Shown: piece after piece, positions 29,301 to 44,300 of the stretch
Position numbering within the stretch: the first letter of the stretch is position 1
Layout: each line of letters begins with the position of its first letter
Assembly: GCA_016858145.1 (NCBI GenBank)
Contig: JAEHOE010000019.1
Location: forward strand, 1-64,000
Direction: 5' to 3'
DNA length: 64,000 bases
DNA from: Edaphochlamys debaryana
Taxonomy: Eukaryota; Chlorophyta; Chlorophyceae; Chlamydomonadales
Translations under genes and position numbers: made by a program
The notes under the pieces: model-generated
The model's database searches: none
What the model was told of the DNA's origin: nothing
Seen by the model: the letters and a program-made list of their open reading frames with translations, nothing else

Positions 29301-32300
29301 AACCGTATCTGACCAAGCCCTCAGAGCTGGGACCTCAGGGCACATACCCGTATATGCCCCCCGAGTTCCAGAGTCGTTGGCAGCCGGGTGCATGTGTGGG
29401 ACGGCCGGGGGCGTGCTCCCGCTTGGGTGAAGGTTGGTGCCGGGCCCGCCCACACCTCGCTCTCAGCCCCCCGCCAACCCCAACCCAACCGTATCTGACC
29501 AAGCCCTCAGAGCTGGGACCTCAGGGCACATACCCGGATATGCTCCCCGAGTTCCAGAGTCGTTGGCAGCCGGGTGCATGTGTGGGACGGCCGGGGGCGT
29601 GCTCCCGCTGGGGTGCGGAGTGGCGCCGCACCCGCCCACGCCTCGCTCAGCCCCCCGCCAACCCCAACCCAACCGTATCTGACCAAGCCCTCAGAGCTGG
29701 GACCTCAGGGCTCATACCCGTATATGCCCCCCGAGTTCCAGAGTCGTTGGCAGCCGGGTGCATGTGTGGGACGGCCGGGGGCGTGCTCCCGCTTGGGTGA
29801 AGGTTGGTGCCGGGCCCGCCCACGCCTCGCTCAGCCCCCCGCCAACCCCAACCCAACCGTATCTGACCAAGCCCTCAGAGCTGGGACCTCAGGGCACATA
29901 CCCGGATATGCCCCCCGAGTTCCAGAGTCGTTGGCAGCCGGTTGCATGTGTGGGACGGCCGGGGGCGTGCTCCCGCTGGGGTGAAGGTTGGTGCCGGGCC
30001 CGCCCACACCTCGCTCTCAGCCCCCCGCCAACCCCAACCCAACCGTATCTGACCAAGCCCTCAGAGCTGGGACCTCAGGGCACATACCCGGATATGCTCC
30101 CCGAGGTTCAGAGTCGTTGGCAGCCGGTTGCATGTGTGGGACGGCCGGGGGCGTGCTCCCGCTGGGGTGCGGAGTGGCGCCGCACCCGCCCACGCCTCGC
30201 TCAGCCCCCCGCCAACCCCAACCCAACCGTATCTGACCAAGCCCTCAGAGCTGGGACCTCAGGGCACATACCCGGATATGCTCCCCGAGGTTCAGAGTCG
30301 TTGGCAGCCGGTTGCATGTGTGGGACGGCCGGGGGCGTGCTCCCGCTTGGGTGAAGGTTGGTGCCGGGCCCGCCCACGCCTCGCTCAGCCCCCCGCCAAC
30401 CCCAACCCAACCGTATCTGACCAAGCCCTCAGAGCTGGGACCTCAGGGCTCATACCCGTATATGCCCCCCGAGTTCCAGAGTCGTTGGCAGCCGGGTGCA
30501 TGTGTGGGACGGCCGGGGGCGTGCTCCCGCTTGGGTGAAGGTTGGTGCCGGGCCCGCCCACACCTCGCTCAGCCCCCCGCCAACCCCAACCCAACCGTAT
30601 CTGACCAAGCCCTCAGAGCTGGGACCTCAGGGCACATACCCGTATATGCTCCCCGAGTTCCAGAGTCGTTGGCAGCCGGGTGCATGTGTGGGACGGCCGG
30701 GGGCGTGCTCCCGCTTGGGTGAAGGTTAGTGCCGCACCCGCCCACGCCTCGCTCAGCCCCCCGCCAACCCCAACCCAACCGTATCTGACCAAGCCCTCAG
30801 AGCTGGGACCTCAGGGCTCATACCCGTATATGCCCCCCGAGTTCCAGAGTCGTTGGCAGCCGGGTGCATGTGTGGGACGGCCGGGGGCGTGCTCCCGCTG
30901 GGGTGCGGAGTGGCGCCGCACCCGCCCACGCCTCGCTCAGCCCCCCGCCAACCCCAACCCAACCGTATCTGACCAAGCCCTCAGAGCTGGGACCTCAGGG
31001 CTCATACCCGTATATGCCCCCCGAGTTCCAGAGTCGTTGGCAGCCGGGTGCATGTGTGGGACGGCCGGGGGCGTGCTCCCGCTTGGGTGAAGGTTGGTGC
31101 CGGGCCCGCCCACGCCTCGCTCAGCCCCCCGCCAACCCCAACCCAACCGTATCTGACCAAGCCCTCAGAGCTGGGACCTCAGGGCACATACCCGGATATG
31201 CCCCCCGAGTTCCAGAGTCGTTGGCAGCCGGTTGCATGTGTGGGACGGCCGGGGGCGTGCTCCCGCTGGGGTGAAGGTTGGTGCCGGGCCCGCCCACACC
31301 TCGCTCTCAGCCCCCCGCCAACCCCAACCCAACCGTATCTGACCAAGCCCTCAGAGCTGGGACCTCAGGGCACATACCCGGATATGCTCCCCGAGTTCCA
31401 GAGTCGTTGGCAGCCGGGTGCATGTGTGGGACGGCCGGGGGCGTGCTCCCGCTGGGGTGCGGAGTGGCGCCGCACCCGCCCACGCCTCGCTCCCAGCCCC
31501 CCGCCAACCCCAACCCAACCGTATCTGACCAAGCCCTCAGAGCTGGGACCTCAGGGCACATACCCGGATATGCTCCCCGAGGTTCAGAGTCGTTGGCAGC
31601 CGGTTGCATGTGTGGGACGGCCGGGGGCGTGCTCCCGCTGGGGTGAAGGTTGGTGCCGGGCCCGCCCATGCCTCGCTCAGCCCCCGCCAACCCCAACCCA
31701 ACCGTATCTGACCAAGCCCTCAGAGCTGGGACCTCAGGGCTCATACCCGTATATGCCCCCCGAGTTCCAGAGTCGTTGGCAGCCGGGTGCATGTGTGGGA
31801 CGGCCGGGGGCGTGCTCCCGCTGGGGTGAAGGTTGGTGCCGGGCCCGCCCATGCCTCGCTCAGCCCCCCGCCAACCCCAACCCAACCGTATCTGACCAAG
31901 CCCTCAGAGCTGGGACCTCAGGGCACATACCCGTATATGCTCCCCGAGTTCCAGAGTCGTTGGCAGCCGGGTGCATGTGTGGGACGGCCGGGGGCGTGCT
32001 CCCGCTTGGGTGAAGGTTAGTGCCGGGCCCGCCCACACCTCGCTCTCAGCCCCCCGCCAACCCCAACCCAACCGTATCTGACCAAGCCCTCAGAGCTGGG
32101 ACCTCAGGGCACATACCCGGATATGCTCCCCGAGTTCCAGAGTCGTTGGCAGCCGGTTGCATGTGTGGGACGGCCGGGGGCGTGCTCCCGCTTGGGTGAA
32201 GGTTGGTGCCGGGCCCGCCCACGCCTCGCTCAGCCCCCGCCAACCCCAACCCAACCGTATCTGACCAAGCCCTCAGAGCTGGGACCTCAGGGCTCATACC

Positions 32301-35300
32301 CGTATATGCCCCCCGAGTTCCAGAGTCGTTGGCAGCCGGGTGCATGTGTGGGACGGCCGGGGGCGTGCTCCCGCTTGGGTGAAGGTTGGTGCCGGGCCCG
32401 CCCATGCCTCGCTCAGCCCCCCGCCAACCCCAACCCAACCGTATCTGACCAAGCCCTCAGAGCTGGGACCTCAGGGCTCATACCCGTATATGCCCCCCGA
32501 GTTCCAGAGTCGTTGGCAGCCGGGTGCATGTGTGGGACGGCCGGGGGCGTGCTCCCGCTTGGGTGAAGGTTGGTGCCGGGCCCGCCCATGCCTCGCTCAG
32601 CCCCCCGCCAACCCCAACCCAACCGTATCTGACCAAGCCCTCAGAGCTGGGACCTCAGGGCACATACCCGGATATGCTCCCCGAGTTCCAGAGTCGTTGG
32701 CAGCCGGGTGCATGTGTGGGACGGCCGGGGGCGTGCTCCCGCTGGGGTGCGGAGTGGCGCCGCACCCGCCCACGCCTCGCTCAGCCCCCCGCCAACCCCA
32801 ACCCAACCGTATCTGACCAAGCCCTCAGAGCTGGGACCTCAGGGCTCATACCCGTATATGCCCCCCGAGTTCCAGAGTCGTTGGCAGCCGGGTGCATGTG
32901 TGGGACGGCCGGGGGCGTGCTCCCGCTGGGGTGCGGAGTGGCGCCGCACCCGCCCAAGCCTCGCTCAGCCCCCCGCCAACCCCAACCCAACCGTATCTGA
33001 CCAAGCCCTCAGAGCTGGGACCTCAGGGCTCATACCCGTATATGCCCCCCGAGTTCCAGAGTCGTTGGCAGCCGGGTGCATGTGTGGGACGGCCGGGGGC
33101 GTGCTCCCGCTTGGGTGAAGGTTGGTGCCGGGCCCGCCCACGCCTCGCTCAGCCCCCCGCCAACCCCAACCCAACCGTATCTGACCAAGCCCTCAGAGCT
33201 GGGACCTCAGGGCACATACCCGGATATGCCCCCCGAGTTCCAGAGTCGTTGGCAGCCGGTTGCATGTGTGGGACGGCCGGGGGCGTGCTCCCGCTGGGGT
33301 GAAGGTTGGTGCCGGGCCCGCCCACACCTCGCTCTCAGCCCCCCGCCAACCCCAACCCAACCGTATCTGACCAAGCCCTCAGAGCTGGGACCTCAGGGCA
33401 CATACCCGGATATGCTCCCCGAGGTTCAGAGTCGTTGGCAGCCGGTTGCATGTGTGGGACGGCCGGGGGCGTGCTCCCGCTGGGGTGCGGAGTGGCGCCG
33501 CACCCGCCCACGCCTCGCTCCCAGCCCCCCGCCAACCCCAACCCAACCGTATCTGACCAAGCCCTCAGAGCTGGGACCTCAGGGCACATACCCGGATATG
33601 CTCCCCGAGGTTCAGAGTCGTTGGCAGCCGGTTGCATGTGTGGGACGGCCGGGGGCGTGCTCCCGCTTGGGTGAAGGTTGGTGCCGGGCCCGCCCACGCC
33701 TCGCTCAGCCCCCGCCAACCCCAACCCAACCGTATCAGACCAAGCCCTCAGAGCTGGGACCTCAGGGCACATACCCGGATATGCTCCCCGAGGTTCAGAG
33801 TCGTTGGCAGCCGGTTGCATGTGTGGGACGGCCGGGGGCGTGCTTCCGCTTGGGTGAAGGTTGGTGCCGGGCCCGCCCACGCCTCGCTCAGCCCCCCGCC
33901 AACCCCAACCCAACCGTATCTGACCAAGCCCTCAGAGCTGGGACCTCAGGGCTCATACCCGTATATGCCCCCCGAGTTCCAGAGTCGTTGGCAGCCGGGT
34001 GCATGTGTGGGACGGCCGGGGGCGTGCTCCCGCTGGGGTGAAGGTTGGTGCCGGGCCCGCCCACACCTCGCTCAGCCCCCCGCCAACCCCAACCCAACCG
34101 TATCTGACCAAGCCCTCAGAGCTGGGACCTCAGGGCACATACCCGGATATGCTCCCCGAGTTCCAGAGTCGTTGGCAGCCGGGTGCATGTGTGGGACGGC
34201 CGGGGGCGTGCTCCCGCTGGGGTGCGGAGTGGCGCCGCACCCGCCCACGCCTCGCTCCCAGCCCCCCGCCAACCCCAACCCAACCGTATCTGACCAAGCC
34301 CTCAGAGCTGGGACCTCAGGGCACATACCCGGATATGCTCCCCGAGGTTCAGAGTCGTTGGCAGCCGGTTGCATGTGTGGGACGGCCGGGGGCGTGCTCC
34401 CGCTGGGGTGCGGAGTGGCGCCGGGCCCGCCCACGCCTCGCTCAGCCCCCGCCAACCCCAACCCAACCGTATCTGACCAAGCCCTCAGAGCTGGGACCTC
34501 AGGGCTCATACCCGTATATGCCCCCCGAGTTCCAGAGTCGTTGGCAGCCGGGTGCATGTGTGGGACGGCCGGGGGCGTGCTCCCGCTGGGGTGAAGGTTG
34601 GTGCCGGGCCCGCCCATGCCTCGCTCAGCCCCCCGCCAACCCCAACCCAACCGTATCTGACCAAGCCCTCAGAGCTGGGACCTCAGGGCACATACCCGTA
34701 TATGCCCCCCGAGTTCCAGAGTCGTTGGCAGCCGGGTGCATGTGTGGGACGGCCGGGGGCGTGCTCCCGCTTGGGTGAAGGTTAGTGCCGGGCCCGCCCA
34801 CACCTCGCTCTCAGCCCCCCGCCAACCCCAACCCAACCGTATCTGACCAAGCCCTCAGAGCTGGGACCTCAGGGCACATACCCGGATATGCTCCCCGAGT
34901 TCCAGAGTCGTTGGCAGCCGGTTGCATGTGTGGGACGGCCGGGGGCGTGCTCCCACTTGGGTGAAGGTTGGTGCCGGGCCCGCCCACGCCTCGCTCAGCC
35001 CCCGCCAACCCCAACCCAACCGTATCTGACCAAGCCCTCAGAGCTGGGACCTCAGGGCTCATACCCGTATATGCCCCCCGAGTTCCAGAGTCGTTGGCAG
35101 CCGGGTGCATGTGTGGGACGGCCGGGGGCGTGCTCCCGCTTGGGTGAAGGTTGGTGCCGGGCCCGCCCATGCCTCGCTCAGCCCCCCGCCAACCCCAACC
35201 CAACCGTATCTGACCAAGCCCTCAGAGCTGGGACCTCAGGGCACATACCCGGATATGCTCCCCGAGTTCCAGAGTCGTTGGCAGCCGGGTGCATGTGTGG

Positions 35301-38300
35301 GACGGCCGGGGGCGTGCTCCCGCTGGGGTGCGGAGTGGCGCCGCACCCGCCCACGCCTCGCTCCCAGCCCCCCGCCAACCCCAACCCAACCGTATCTGAC
35401 CAAGCCCTCAGAGCTGGGACCTCAGGGCACATACCCGGATATGCTCCCCGAGGTTCAGAGTCGTTGGCAGCCGGTTGCATGTGTGGGACGGCCGGGGGCG
35501 TGCTCCCGCTGGGGTGCGGAGTGGCGCCGGGCCCGCCCACGCCTCGCTCAGCCCCCGCCAACCCCAACCCAACCGTATCTGACCAAGCCCTCAGAGCTGG
35601 GACCTCAGGGCTCATACCCGTATATGCCCCCCGAGTTCCAGAGTCGTTGGCAGCCGGGTGCATGTGTGGGACGGCCGGGGGCGTGCTCCCGCTGGGGTGA
35701 AGGTTGGTGCCGGGCCCGCCCATGCCTCGCTCAGCCCCCCGCCAACCCCAACCCAACCGTATCTGACCAAGCCCTCAGAGCTGGGACCTCAGGGCACATA
35801 CCCGTATATGCCCCCCGAGTTCCAGAGTCGTTGGCAGCCGGGTGCATGTGTGGGACGGCCGGGGGCGTGCTCCCGCTTGGGTGAAGGTTAGTGCCGGGCC
35901 CGCCCACACCTCGCTCTCAGCCCCCCGCCAACCCCAACCCAACCGTATCTGACCAAGCCCTCAGAGCTGGGACCTCAGGGCACATACCCGGATATGCTCC
36001 CCGAGTTCCAGAGTCGTTGGCAGCCGGTTGCATGTGTGGGACGGCCGGGGGCGTGCTCCCGCTTGGGTGAAGGTTGGTGCCGGGCCCGCCCACGCCTCGC
36101 TCAGCCCCCGCCAACCCCAACCCAACCGTATCTGACCAAGCCCTCAGAGCTGGGACCTCAGGGCTCATACCCGTATATGCCCCCCGAGTTCCAGAGTCGT
36201 TGGCAGCCGGGTGCATGTGTGGGACGGCCGGGGGCGTGCTCCCGCTTGGGTGAAGGTTGGTGCCGGGCCCGCCCATGCCTCGCTCAGCCCCCCGCCAACC
36301 CCAACCCAACCGTATCTGACCAAGCCCTCAGAGCTGGGACCTCAGGGCTCATACCCGTATATGCCCCCCGAGTTCCAGAGTCGTTGGCAGCCGGGTGCAT
36401 GTGTGGGACGGCCGGGGGCGTGCTCCCGCTTGGGTGAAGGTTGGTGCCGGGCCCGCCCACACCTCGCTCTCAGCCCCCCGCCAACCCCAACCCAACCGTA
36501 TCTGACCAAGCCCTCAGAGCTGGGACCTCAGGGCACATACCCGGATATGCTCCCCGAGTTCCAGAGTCGTTGGCAGCCGGGTGCATGTGTGGGACGGCCG
36601 GGGGCGTGCTCCCGCTGGGGTGCGGAGTGGCGCCGCACCCGCCCACGCCTCGCTCAGCCCCCCGCCAACCCCAACCCAACCGTATCTGACCAAGCCCTCA
36701 GAGCTGGGACCTCAGGGCTCATACCCGTATATGCCCCCCGAGTTCCAGAGTCGTTGGCAGCCGGGTGCATGTGTGGGACGGCCGGGGGCGTGCTCCCGCT
36801 TGGGTGAAGGTTGGTGCCGGGCCCGCCCACGCCTCGCTCAGCCCCCCGCCAACCCCAACCCAACCGTATCTGACCAAGCCCTCAGAGCTGGGACCTCAGG
36901 GCACATACCCGGATATGCCCCCCGAGTTCCAGAGTCGTTGGCAGCCGGTTGCATGTGTGGGACGGCCGGGGGCGTGCTCCCGCTTGGGTGAAGGTTGGTG
37001 CCGGGCCCGCCCACGCCTCGCTCAGCCCCCCGCCAACCCCAACCCAACCGTATCTGACCAAGCCCTCAGAGCTGGGACCTCAGGGCACATACCCGGATAT
37101 GCTCCCCGAGTTCCAGAGTCGTTGGCAGCCGGTTGCATGTGTGGGACGGCCGGGGGCGTGCTCCCGCTGGGGTGCGGAGTGGCGCCGCACCCGCCCACGC
37201 CTCGCTCCCAGCCCCCCGCCAACCCCAACCCAACCGTATCTGACCAAGCCCTCAGAGCTGGGACCTCAGGGCACATACCCGGATATGCTCCCCGAGGTTC
37301 AGAGTCGTTGGCAGCCGGTTGCATGTGTGGGACGGCCGGGGGCGTGCTCCCGCTTGGGTGAAGGTTGGTGCCGGGCCCGCCCACGCCTCGCTCAGCCCCC
37401 GCCAACCCCAACCCAACCGTATCTGACCAAGCCCTCAGAGCTGGGACCTCAGGGCTCATACCCGTATATGCCCCCCGAGTTCCAGAGTCGTTGGCAGCCG
37501 GGTGCATGTGTGGGACGGCCGGGGGCGTGCTCCCGCTTGGGTGAAGGTTGGTGCCGGGCCCGCCCATGCCTCGCTCAGCCCCCCGCCAACCCCAACCCAA
37601 CCGTATCTGACCAAGCCCTCAGAGCTGGGACCTCAGGGCACATACCCGTATATGCCCCCCGAGTTCCAGAGTCGTTGGCAGCCGGGTGCATGTGTGGGAC
37701 GGCCGGGGGCGTGCTCCCGCTTGGGTGAAGGTTGGTGCCGGGCCCGCCCACACCTCGCTCTCAGCCCCCCGCCAACCCCAACCCAACCGTATCTGACCAA
37801 GCCCTCAGAGCTGGGACCTCAGGGCACATACCCGGATATGCTCCCCGAGTTCCAGAGTCGTTGGCAGCCGGGTGCATGTGTGGGACGGCCGGGGGCGTGC
37901 TCCCGCTGGGGTGCGGAGTGGCGCCGCACCCGCCCACGCCTCGCTCAGCCCCCCGCCAACCCCAACCCAACCGTATCTGACCAAGCCCTCAGAGCTGGGA
38001 CCTCAGGGCACATACCCGGATATGCTCCCCGAGGTTCAGAGTCGTTGGCAGCCGGTTGCATGTGTGGGACGGCCGGGGGCGTGCTCCCGCTTGGGTGAAG
38101 GTTGGTGCCGGGCCCGCCCACGCCTCGCTCAGCCCCCGCCAACCCCAACCCAACCGTATCTGACCAAGCCCTCAGAGCTGGGACCTCAGGGCTCATACCC
38201 GTATATGCCCCCCGAGTTCCAGAGTCGTTGGCAGCCGGGTGCATGTGTGGGACGGCCGGGGGCGTGCTCCCGCTTGGGATGAAGGTTGGTGCCGGGCCCG

Positions 38301-41300
38301 CCCATGCCTCGCTCAGCCCCCCGCCAACCCCAACCCAACCGTATCTGACCAAGCCCTCAGAGCTGGGACCTCAGGGCACATACCCGGATATGCTCCCCGA
38401 GTTCCAGAGTCGTTGGCAGCCGGGTTGCATGTGTGGGACGGCCGGGGGCGTGCTCCCGCTGGGGTGCGGAGTGGCGCCGCACCCGCCCACGCCTCGCTCA
38501 GCCCCCCGCCAACCCCAACCCAACCGTATCTGACCAAGCCCTCAGAGCTGGGACCTCAGGGCACATACCCGGATATGCCCCCCGAGGTCCAGAGTCGTTG
38601 GCAGCCGGTTGCATGTGTGGGACGGCCGGGGGCGTGCTCCCGCTTGGGTGAAGGTTGGTGCCGGGCCCGCCCACGCCTCGCTCAGCCCCCGCCAACCCCA
38701 ACCCAACCGTATCAGACCAAGCCCTCAGAGCTGGGACCTCAGGGCACATACCCGGATATGCTCCCCGAGGTTCAGAGTCGTTGGCAGCCGGTTGCATGTG
38801 TGGGACGGCCGGGGGCGTGCTTCCGCTTGGGTGAAGGTTGGTGCCGGGCCCGCCCACGCCTCGCTCAGCCCCCCGCCAACCCCAACCCAACCGTATCTGA
38901 CCAAGCCCTCAGAGCTGGGACCTCAGGGCTCATACCCGTATATGCCCCCCGAGTTCCAGAGTCGTTGGCAGCCGGGTGCATGTGTGGGACGGCCGGGGGC
39001 GTGCTCCCGCTGGGGTGAAGGTTGGTGCCGGGCCCGCCCACACCTCGCTCAGCCCCCCGCCAACCCCAACCCAACCGTATCTGACCAAGCCCTCAGAGCT
39101 GGGACCTCAGGGCACATACCCGGATATGCTCCCCGAGTTCCAGAGTCGTTGGCAGCCGGGTGCATGTGTGGGACGGCCGGGGGCGTGCTCCCGCTGGGGT
39201 GCGGAGTGGCGCCGCACCCGCCCACGCCTCGCTCCCAGCCCCCCGCCAACCCCAACCCAACCGTATCTGACCAAGCCCTCAGAGCTGGGACCTCAGGGCA
39301 CATACCCGTATATGCTCCCCGAGGTTCAGAGTCGTTGGCAGCCGGTTGCATGTGTGGGACGGCCGGGGGCGTGCTCCCGCTTGGGTGAAGGTTGGTGCCG
39401 GGCCCGCCCACGCCTCGCTCAGCCCCCGCCAACCCCAACCCAACCGTATCTGACCAAGCCCTCAGAGCTGGGACCTCAGGGCTCATACCCGTATATGCCC
39501 CCCGAGTTCCAGAGTCGTTGGCAGCCGGGTGCATGTGTGGGACGGCCGGGGGCGTGCTCCCGCTGGGGTGAAGGTTGGTGCCGGGCCCGCCCATGCCTCG
39601 CTCAGCCCCCCGCCAACCCCAACCCAACCGTATCTGACCAAGCCCTCAGAGCTGGGACCTCAGGGCACATACCCGTATATGCCCCCCGAGTTCCAGAGTC
39701 GTTGGCAGCCGGGTGCATGTGTGGGACGGCCGGGGGCGTGCTCCCGCTTGGGTGAAGGTTAGTGCCGGGCCCGCCCACGCCTCGCTCAGCCCCCCGCCAA
39801 CCCCAACCCAACCGTATCTGACCAAGCCCTCAGAGCTGGGACCTCAGGGCACATACCCGGATATGCTCCCCGAGTTCCAGAGTCGTTGGCAGCCGGGTGC
39901 ATGTGTGGGACGGCCGGGGGCGTGCTCCCGCTTGGGTGAAGGTTGGTGCCGGGCCCGCCCACGCCTCGCTCAGCCCCCGCCAACCCCAACCCAACCGTAT
40001 CTGACCAAGCCCTCAGAGCTGGGACCTCAGGGCTCATACCCGTATATGCCCCCCGAGTTCCAGAGTCGTTGGCAGCCGGGTGCATGTGTGGGACGGCCGG
40101 GGGCGTGCTCCCGCTTGGGTGAAGGTTGGTGCCGGGCCCGCCCACGCCTCGCTCAGCCCCCGCCAACCCCAACCCAACCGTATCTGACCAAGCCCTCAGA
40201 GCTGGGACCTCAGGGCTCATACCCGTATATGCCCCCCGAGTTCCAGAGTCGTTGGCAGCCGGGTGCATGTGTGGGACGGCCGGGGGCGTGCTCCCGCTGG
40301 GGTGAAGGTTGGTGCCGGGCCCGCCCATGCCTCGCTCAGCCCCCCGCCAACCCCAACCCAACCGTATCTGACCAAGCCCTCAGAGCTGGGACCTCAGGGC
40401 ACATACCCGGATATGCTCCCCGAGTTCCAGAGTCGTTGGCAGCCGGGTGCATGTGTGGGACGGCCGGGGGCGTGCTCCCGCTTGGGTGAAGGTTGGTGCC
40501 GGGCCCGCCCACGCCTCGCTCAGCCCCCGCCAACCCCAACCCAACCGTATCTGACCAAGCCCTCAGAGCTGGGACCTCAGGGCTCATACCCGTATATGCC
40601 CCCCGAGTTCCAGAGTCGTTGGCAGCCGGGTGCATGTGTGGGACGGCCGGGGGCGTGCTCCCGCTTGGGTGAAGGTTGGTGCCGGGCCCGCCCATGCCTC
40701 GCTCAGCCCCCCGCCAACCCCAACCCAACCGTATCTGACCAAGCCCTCAGAGCTGGGACCTCAGGGCACATACCCGGATATGCCCCCCGAGTTCCAGAGT
40801 CGTTGGCAGCCGGGTGCATGTGTGGGACGGCCGGGGGCGTGCTCCCGCTTGGGTGAAGGTTGGTGCCGGGCCCGCCCACACCTCGCTCTCAGCCCCCCGC
40901 CAACCCCAACCCAACCGTATCTGACCAAGCCCTCAGAGCTGGGACCTCAGGGCACATACCCGGATATGCTCCCCGAGTTCCAGAGTCGTTGGCAGCCGGG
41001 TGCATGTGTGGGACGGCCGGGGGCGTGCTCCCGCTGGGGTGCGGAGTGGCGCCGCACCCGCCCACGCCTCGCTCAGCCCCCCGCCAACCCCAACCCAACC
41101 GTATCTGACCAAGCCCTCAGAGCTGGGACCTCAGGGCTCATACCCGTATATGCCCCCCGAGTTCCAGAGTCGTTGGCAGCCGGGTGCATGTGTGGGACGG
41201 CCGGGGGCGTGCTCCCGCTTGGGTGAAGGTTGGTGCCGGGCCCGCCCACGCCTCGCTCAGCCCCCCGCCAACCCCAACCCAACCGTATCTGACCAAGCCC

Positions 41301-44300
41301 TCAGAGCTGGGACCTCAGGGCACATACCCGGATATGCCCCCCGAGTTCCAGAGTCGTTGGCAGCCGGTTGCATGTGTGGGACGGCCGGGGGCGTGCTCCC
41401 GCTGGGGTGAAGGTTGGTGCCGGGCCCGCCCACGCCTCGCTCAGCCCCCCGCCAACCCCAACCCAACCGTATCTGACCAAGCCCTCAGAGCTGGGACCTC
41501 AGGGCACATACCCGGATATGCTCCCCGAGTTCCAGAGTCGTTGGCAGCCGGTTGCATGTGTGGGACGGCCGGGGGCGTGCTCCCGCTGGGGTGCGGAGTG
41601 GCGCCGCACCCGCCCACGCCTCGCTCCCAGCCCCCCGCCAACCCCAACCCAACCGTATCTGACCAAGCCCTCAGAGCTGGGACCTCAGGGCACATACCCG
41701 GATATGCTCCCCGAGGTTCAGAGTCGTTGGCAGCCGGTTGCATGTGTGGGACGGCCGGGGGCGTGCTCCCGCTTGGGTGAAGGTTGGTGCCGGGCCCGCC
41801 CACGCCTCGCTCAGCCCCCGCCAACCCCAACCCAACCGTATCTGACCAAGCCCTCAGAGCTGGGACCTCAGGGCTCATACCCGTATATGCCCCCCGAGTT
41901 CCAGAGTCGTTGGCAGCCGGGTGCATGTGTGGGACGGCCGGGGGCGTGCTCCCGCTTGGGTGAAGGTTGGTGCCGGGCCCGCCCATGCCTCGCTCAGCCC
42001 CCCGCCAACCCCAACCCAACCGTATCTGACCAAGCCCTCAGAGCTGGGACCTCAGGGCACATACCCGGATATGCCCCCCGAGTTCCAGAGTCGTTGGCAG
42101 CCGGGTGCATGTGTGGGACGGCCGGGGGCGTGCTCCCGCTTGGGTGAAGGTTGGTGCCGGGCCCGCCCACACCTCGCTCTCAGCCCCCCGCCAACCCCAA
42201 CCCAACCGTATCTGACCAAGCCCTCAGAGCTGGGACCTCAGGGCACATACCCGGATATGCTCCCCGAGTTCCAGAGTCGTTGGCAGCCGGGTGCATGTGT
42301 GGGACGGCCGGGGGCGTGCTCCCGCTGGGGTGCGGAGTGGCGCCGCACCCGCCCACGCCTCGCTCAGCCCCCCGCCAACCCCAACCCAACCGTATCTGAC
42401 CAAGCCCTCAGAGCTGGGACCTCAGGGCTCATACCCGTATATGCCCCCCGAGTTCCAGAGTCGTTGGCAGCCGGGTGCATGTGTGGGACGGCCGGGGGCG
42501 TGCTCCCGCTTGGGTGAAGGTTGGTGCCGGGCCCGCCCACGCCTCGCTCAGCCCCCCGCCAACCCCAACCCAACCGTATCTGACCAAGCCCTCAGAGCTG
42601 GGACCTCAGGGCACATACCCGGATATGCTCCCCGAGGTTCAGAGTCGTTGGCAGCCGGTTGCATGTGTGGGACGGCCGGGGGCGTGCTCCCGCTGGGGTG
42701 CGGAGTGGCGCCGCACCCGCCCACGCCTCGCTCAGCCCCCCGCCAACCCCAACCCAACCGTATCTGACCAAGCCCTCAGAGCTGGGACCTCAGGGCTCAT
42801 ACCCGTATATGCCCCCCGAGTTCCAGAGTCGTTGGCAGCCGGGTGCATGTGTGGGACGGCCGGGGGCGTGCTCCCGCTTGGGTGAAGGTTGGTGCCGGGC
42901 CCGCCCACGCCTCGCTCAGCCCCCCGCCAACCCCAACCCAACCGTATCTGACCAAGCCCTCAGAGCTGGGACCTCAGGGCACATACCCGGATATGCTCCC
43001 CGAGGTTCAGAGTCGTTGGCAGCCGGTTGCATGTGTGGGACGGCCGGGGGCGTGCTCCCGCTGGGGTGCGGAGTGGCGCCGCACCCGCCCACGCCTCGCT
43101 CCCAGCCCCCCGCCAACCCCAACCCAACCGTATCTGACCAAGCCCTCAGAGCTGGGACCTCAGGGCACATACCCGGATATGCTCCCCGAGGTTCAGAGTC
43201 GTTGGCAGCCGGTTGCATGTGTGGGACGGCCGGGGGCGTGCTCCCGCTTGGGTGAAGGTTGGTGCCGGGCCCGCCCACGCCTCGCTCAGCCCCCCGCCAA
43301 CCCCAACCCAACCGTATCTGACCAAGCCCTCAGAGCTGGGACCTCAGGGCTCATACCCGTATATGCCCCCCGAGTTCCAGAGTCGTTGGCAGCCGGGTGC
43401 ATGTGTGGGACGGCCGGGGGCGTGCTCCCGCTTGGGTGAAGGTTGGTGCCGGGCCCGCCCACACCTCGCTCAGCCCCCCGCCAACCCCAACCCAACCGTA
43501 TCTGACCAAGCCCTCAGAGCTGGGACCTCAGGGCACATACCCGGATATGCTCCCCGAGTTCCAGAGTCGTTGGCAGCCGGGTGCATGTGTGGGACGGCCG
43601 GGGGCGTGCTCCCGCTGGGGTGCGGAGTGGCGCCGCACCCGCCCACGCCTCGCTCAGCCCCCCGCCAACCCCAACCCAACCGTATCTGACCAAGCCCTCA
43701 GAGCTGGGACCTCAGGGCTCATACCCGTATATGCCCCCCGAGTTCCAGAGTCATTGGCAGCCGGGTGCATGTGTGGGACGGCCGGGGGCGTGCTCCCGCT
43801 TGGGTGAAGGTTGGTGCCGGGCCCGCCCACGCCTCGCTCAGCCCCCCGCCAACCCCAACCCAACCGTATCTGACCAAGCCCTCAGAGCTGGGACCTCAGG
43901 GCACATACCCGGATATGCCCCCCGAGTTCCAGAGTCGTTGGCAGCCGGGTGCATGTGTGGGACGGCCGGGGGCGTGCTCCCGCTTGGGTGAAGGTTGGTG
44001 CCGGGCCCGCCCACACCTCGCTCTCAGCCCCCCGCCAACCCCAACCCAACCGTATCTGACCAAGCCCTCAGAGCTGGGACCTCAGGGCACATACCCGGAT
44101 ATGCTCCCCGAGGTTCAGAGTCGTTGGCAGCCGGGTGCATGTGTGGGACGGCCGGGGGCGTGCTCCCGCTGGGGTGCGGAGTGGCGCCGCACCCGCCCAC
44201 GCCTCGCTCCCAGCCCCCCGCCAACCCCAACCCAACCGTATCTGACCAAGCCCTCAGAGCTGGGACCTCAGGGCACATACCCGGATATGCTCCCCGAGGT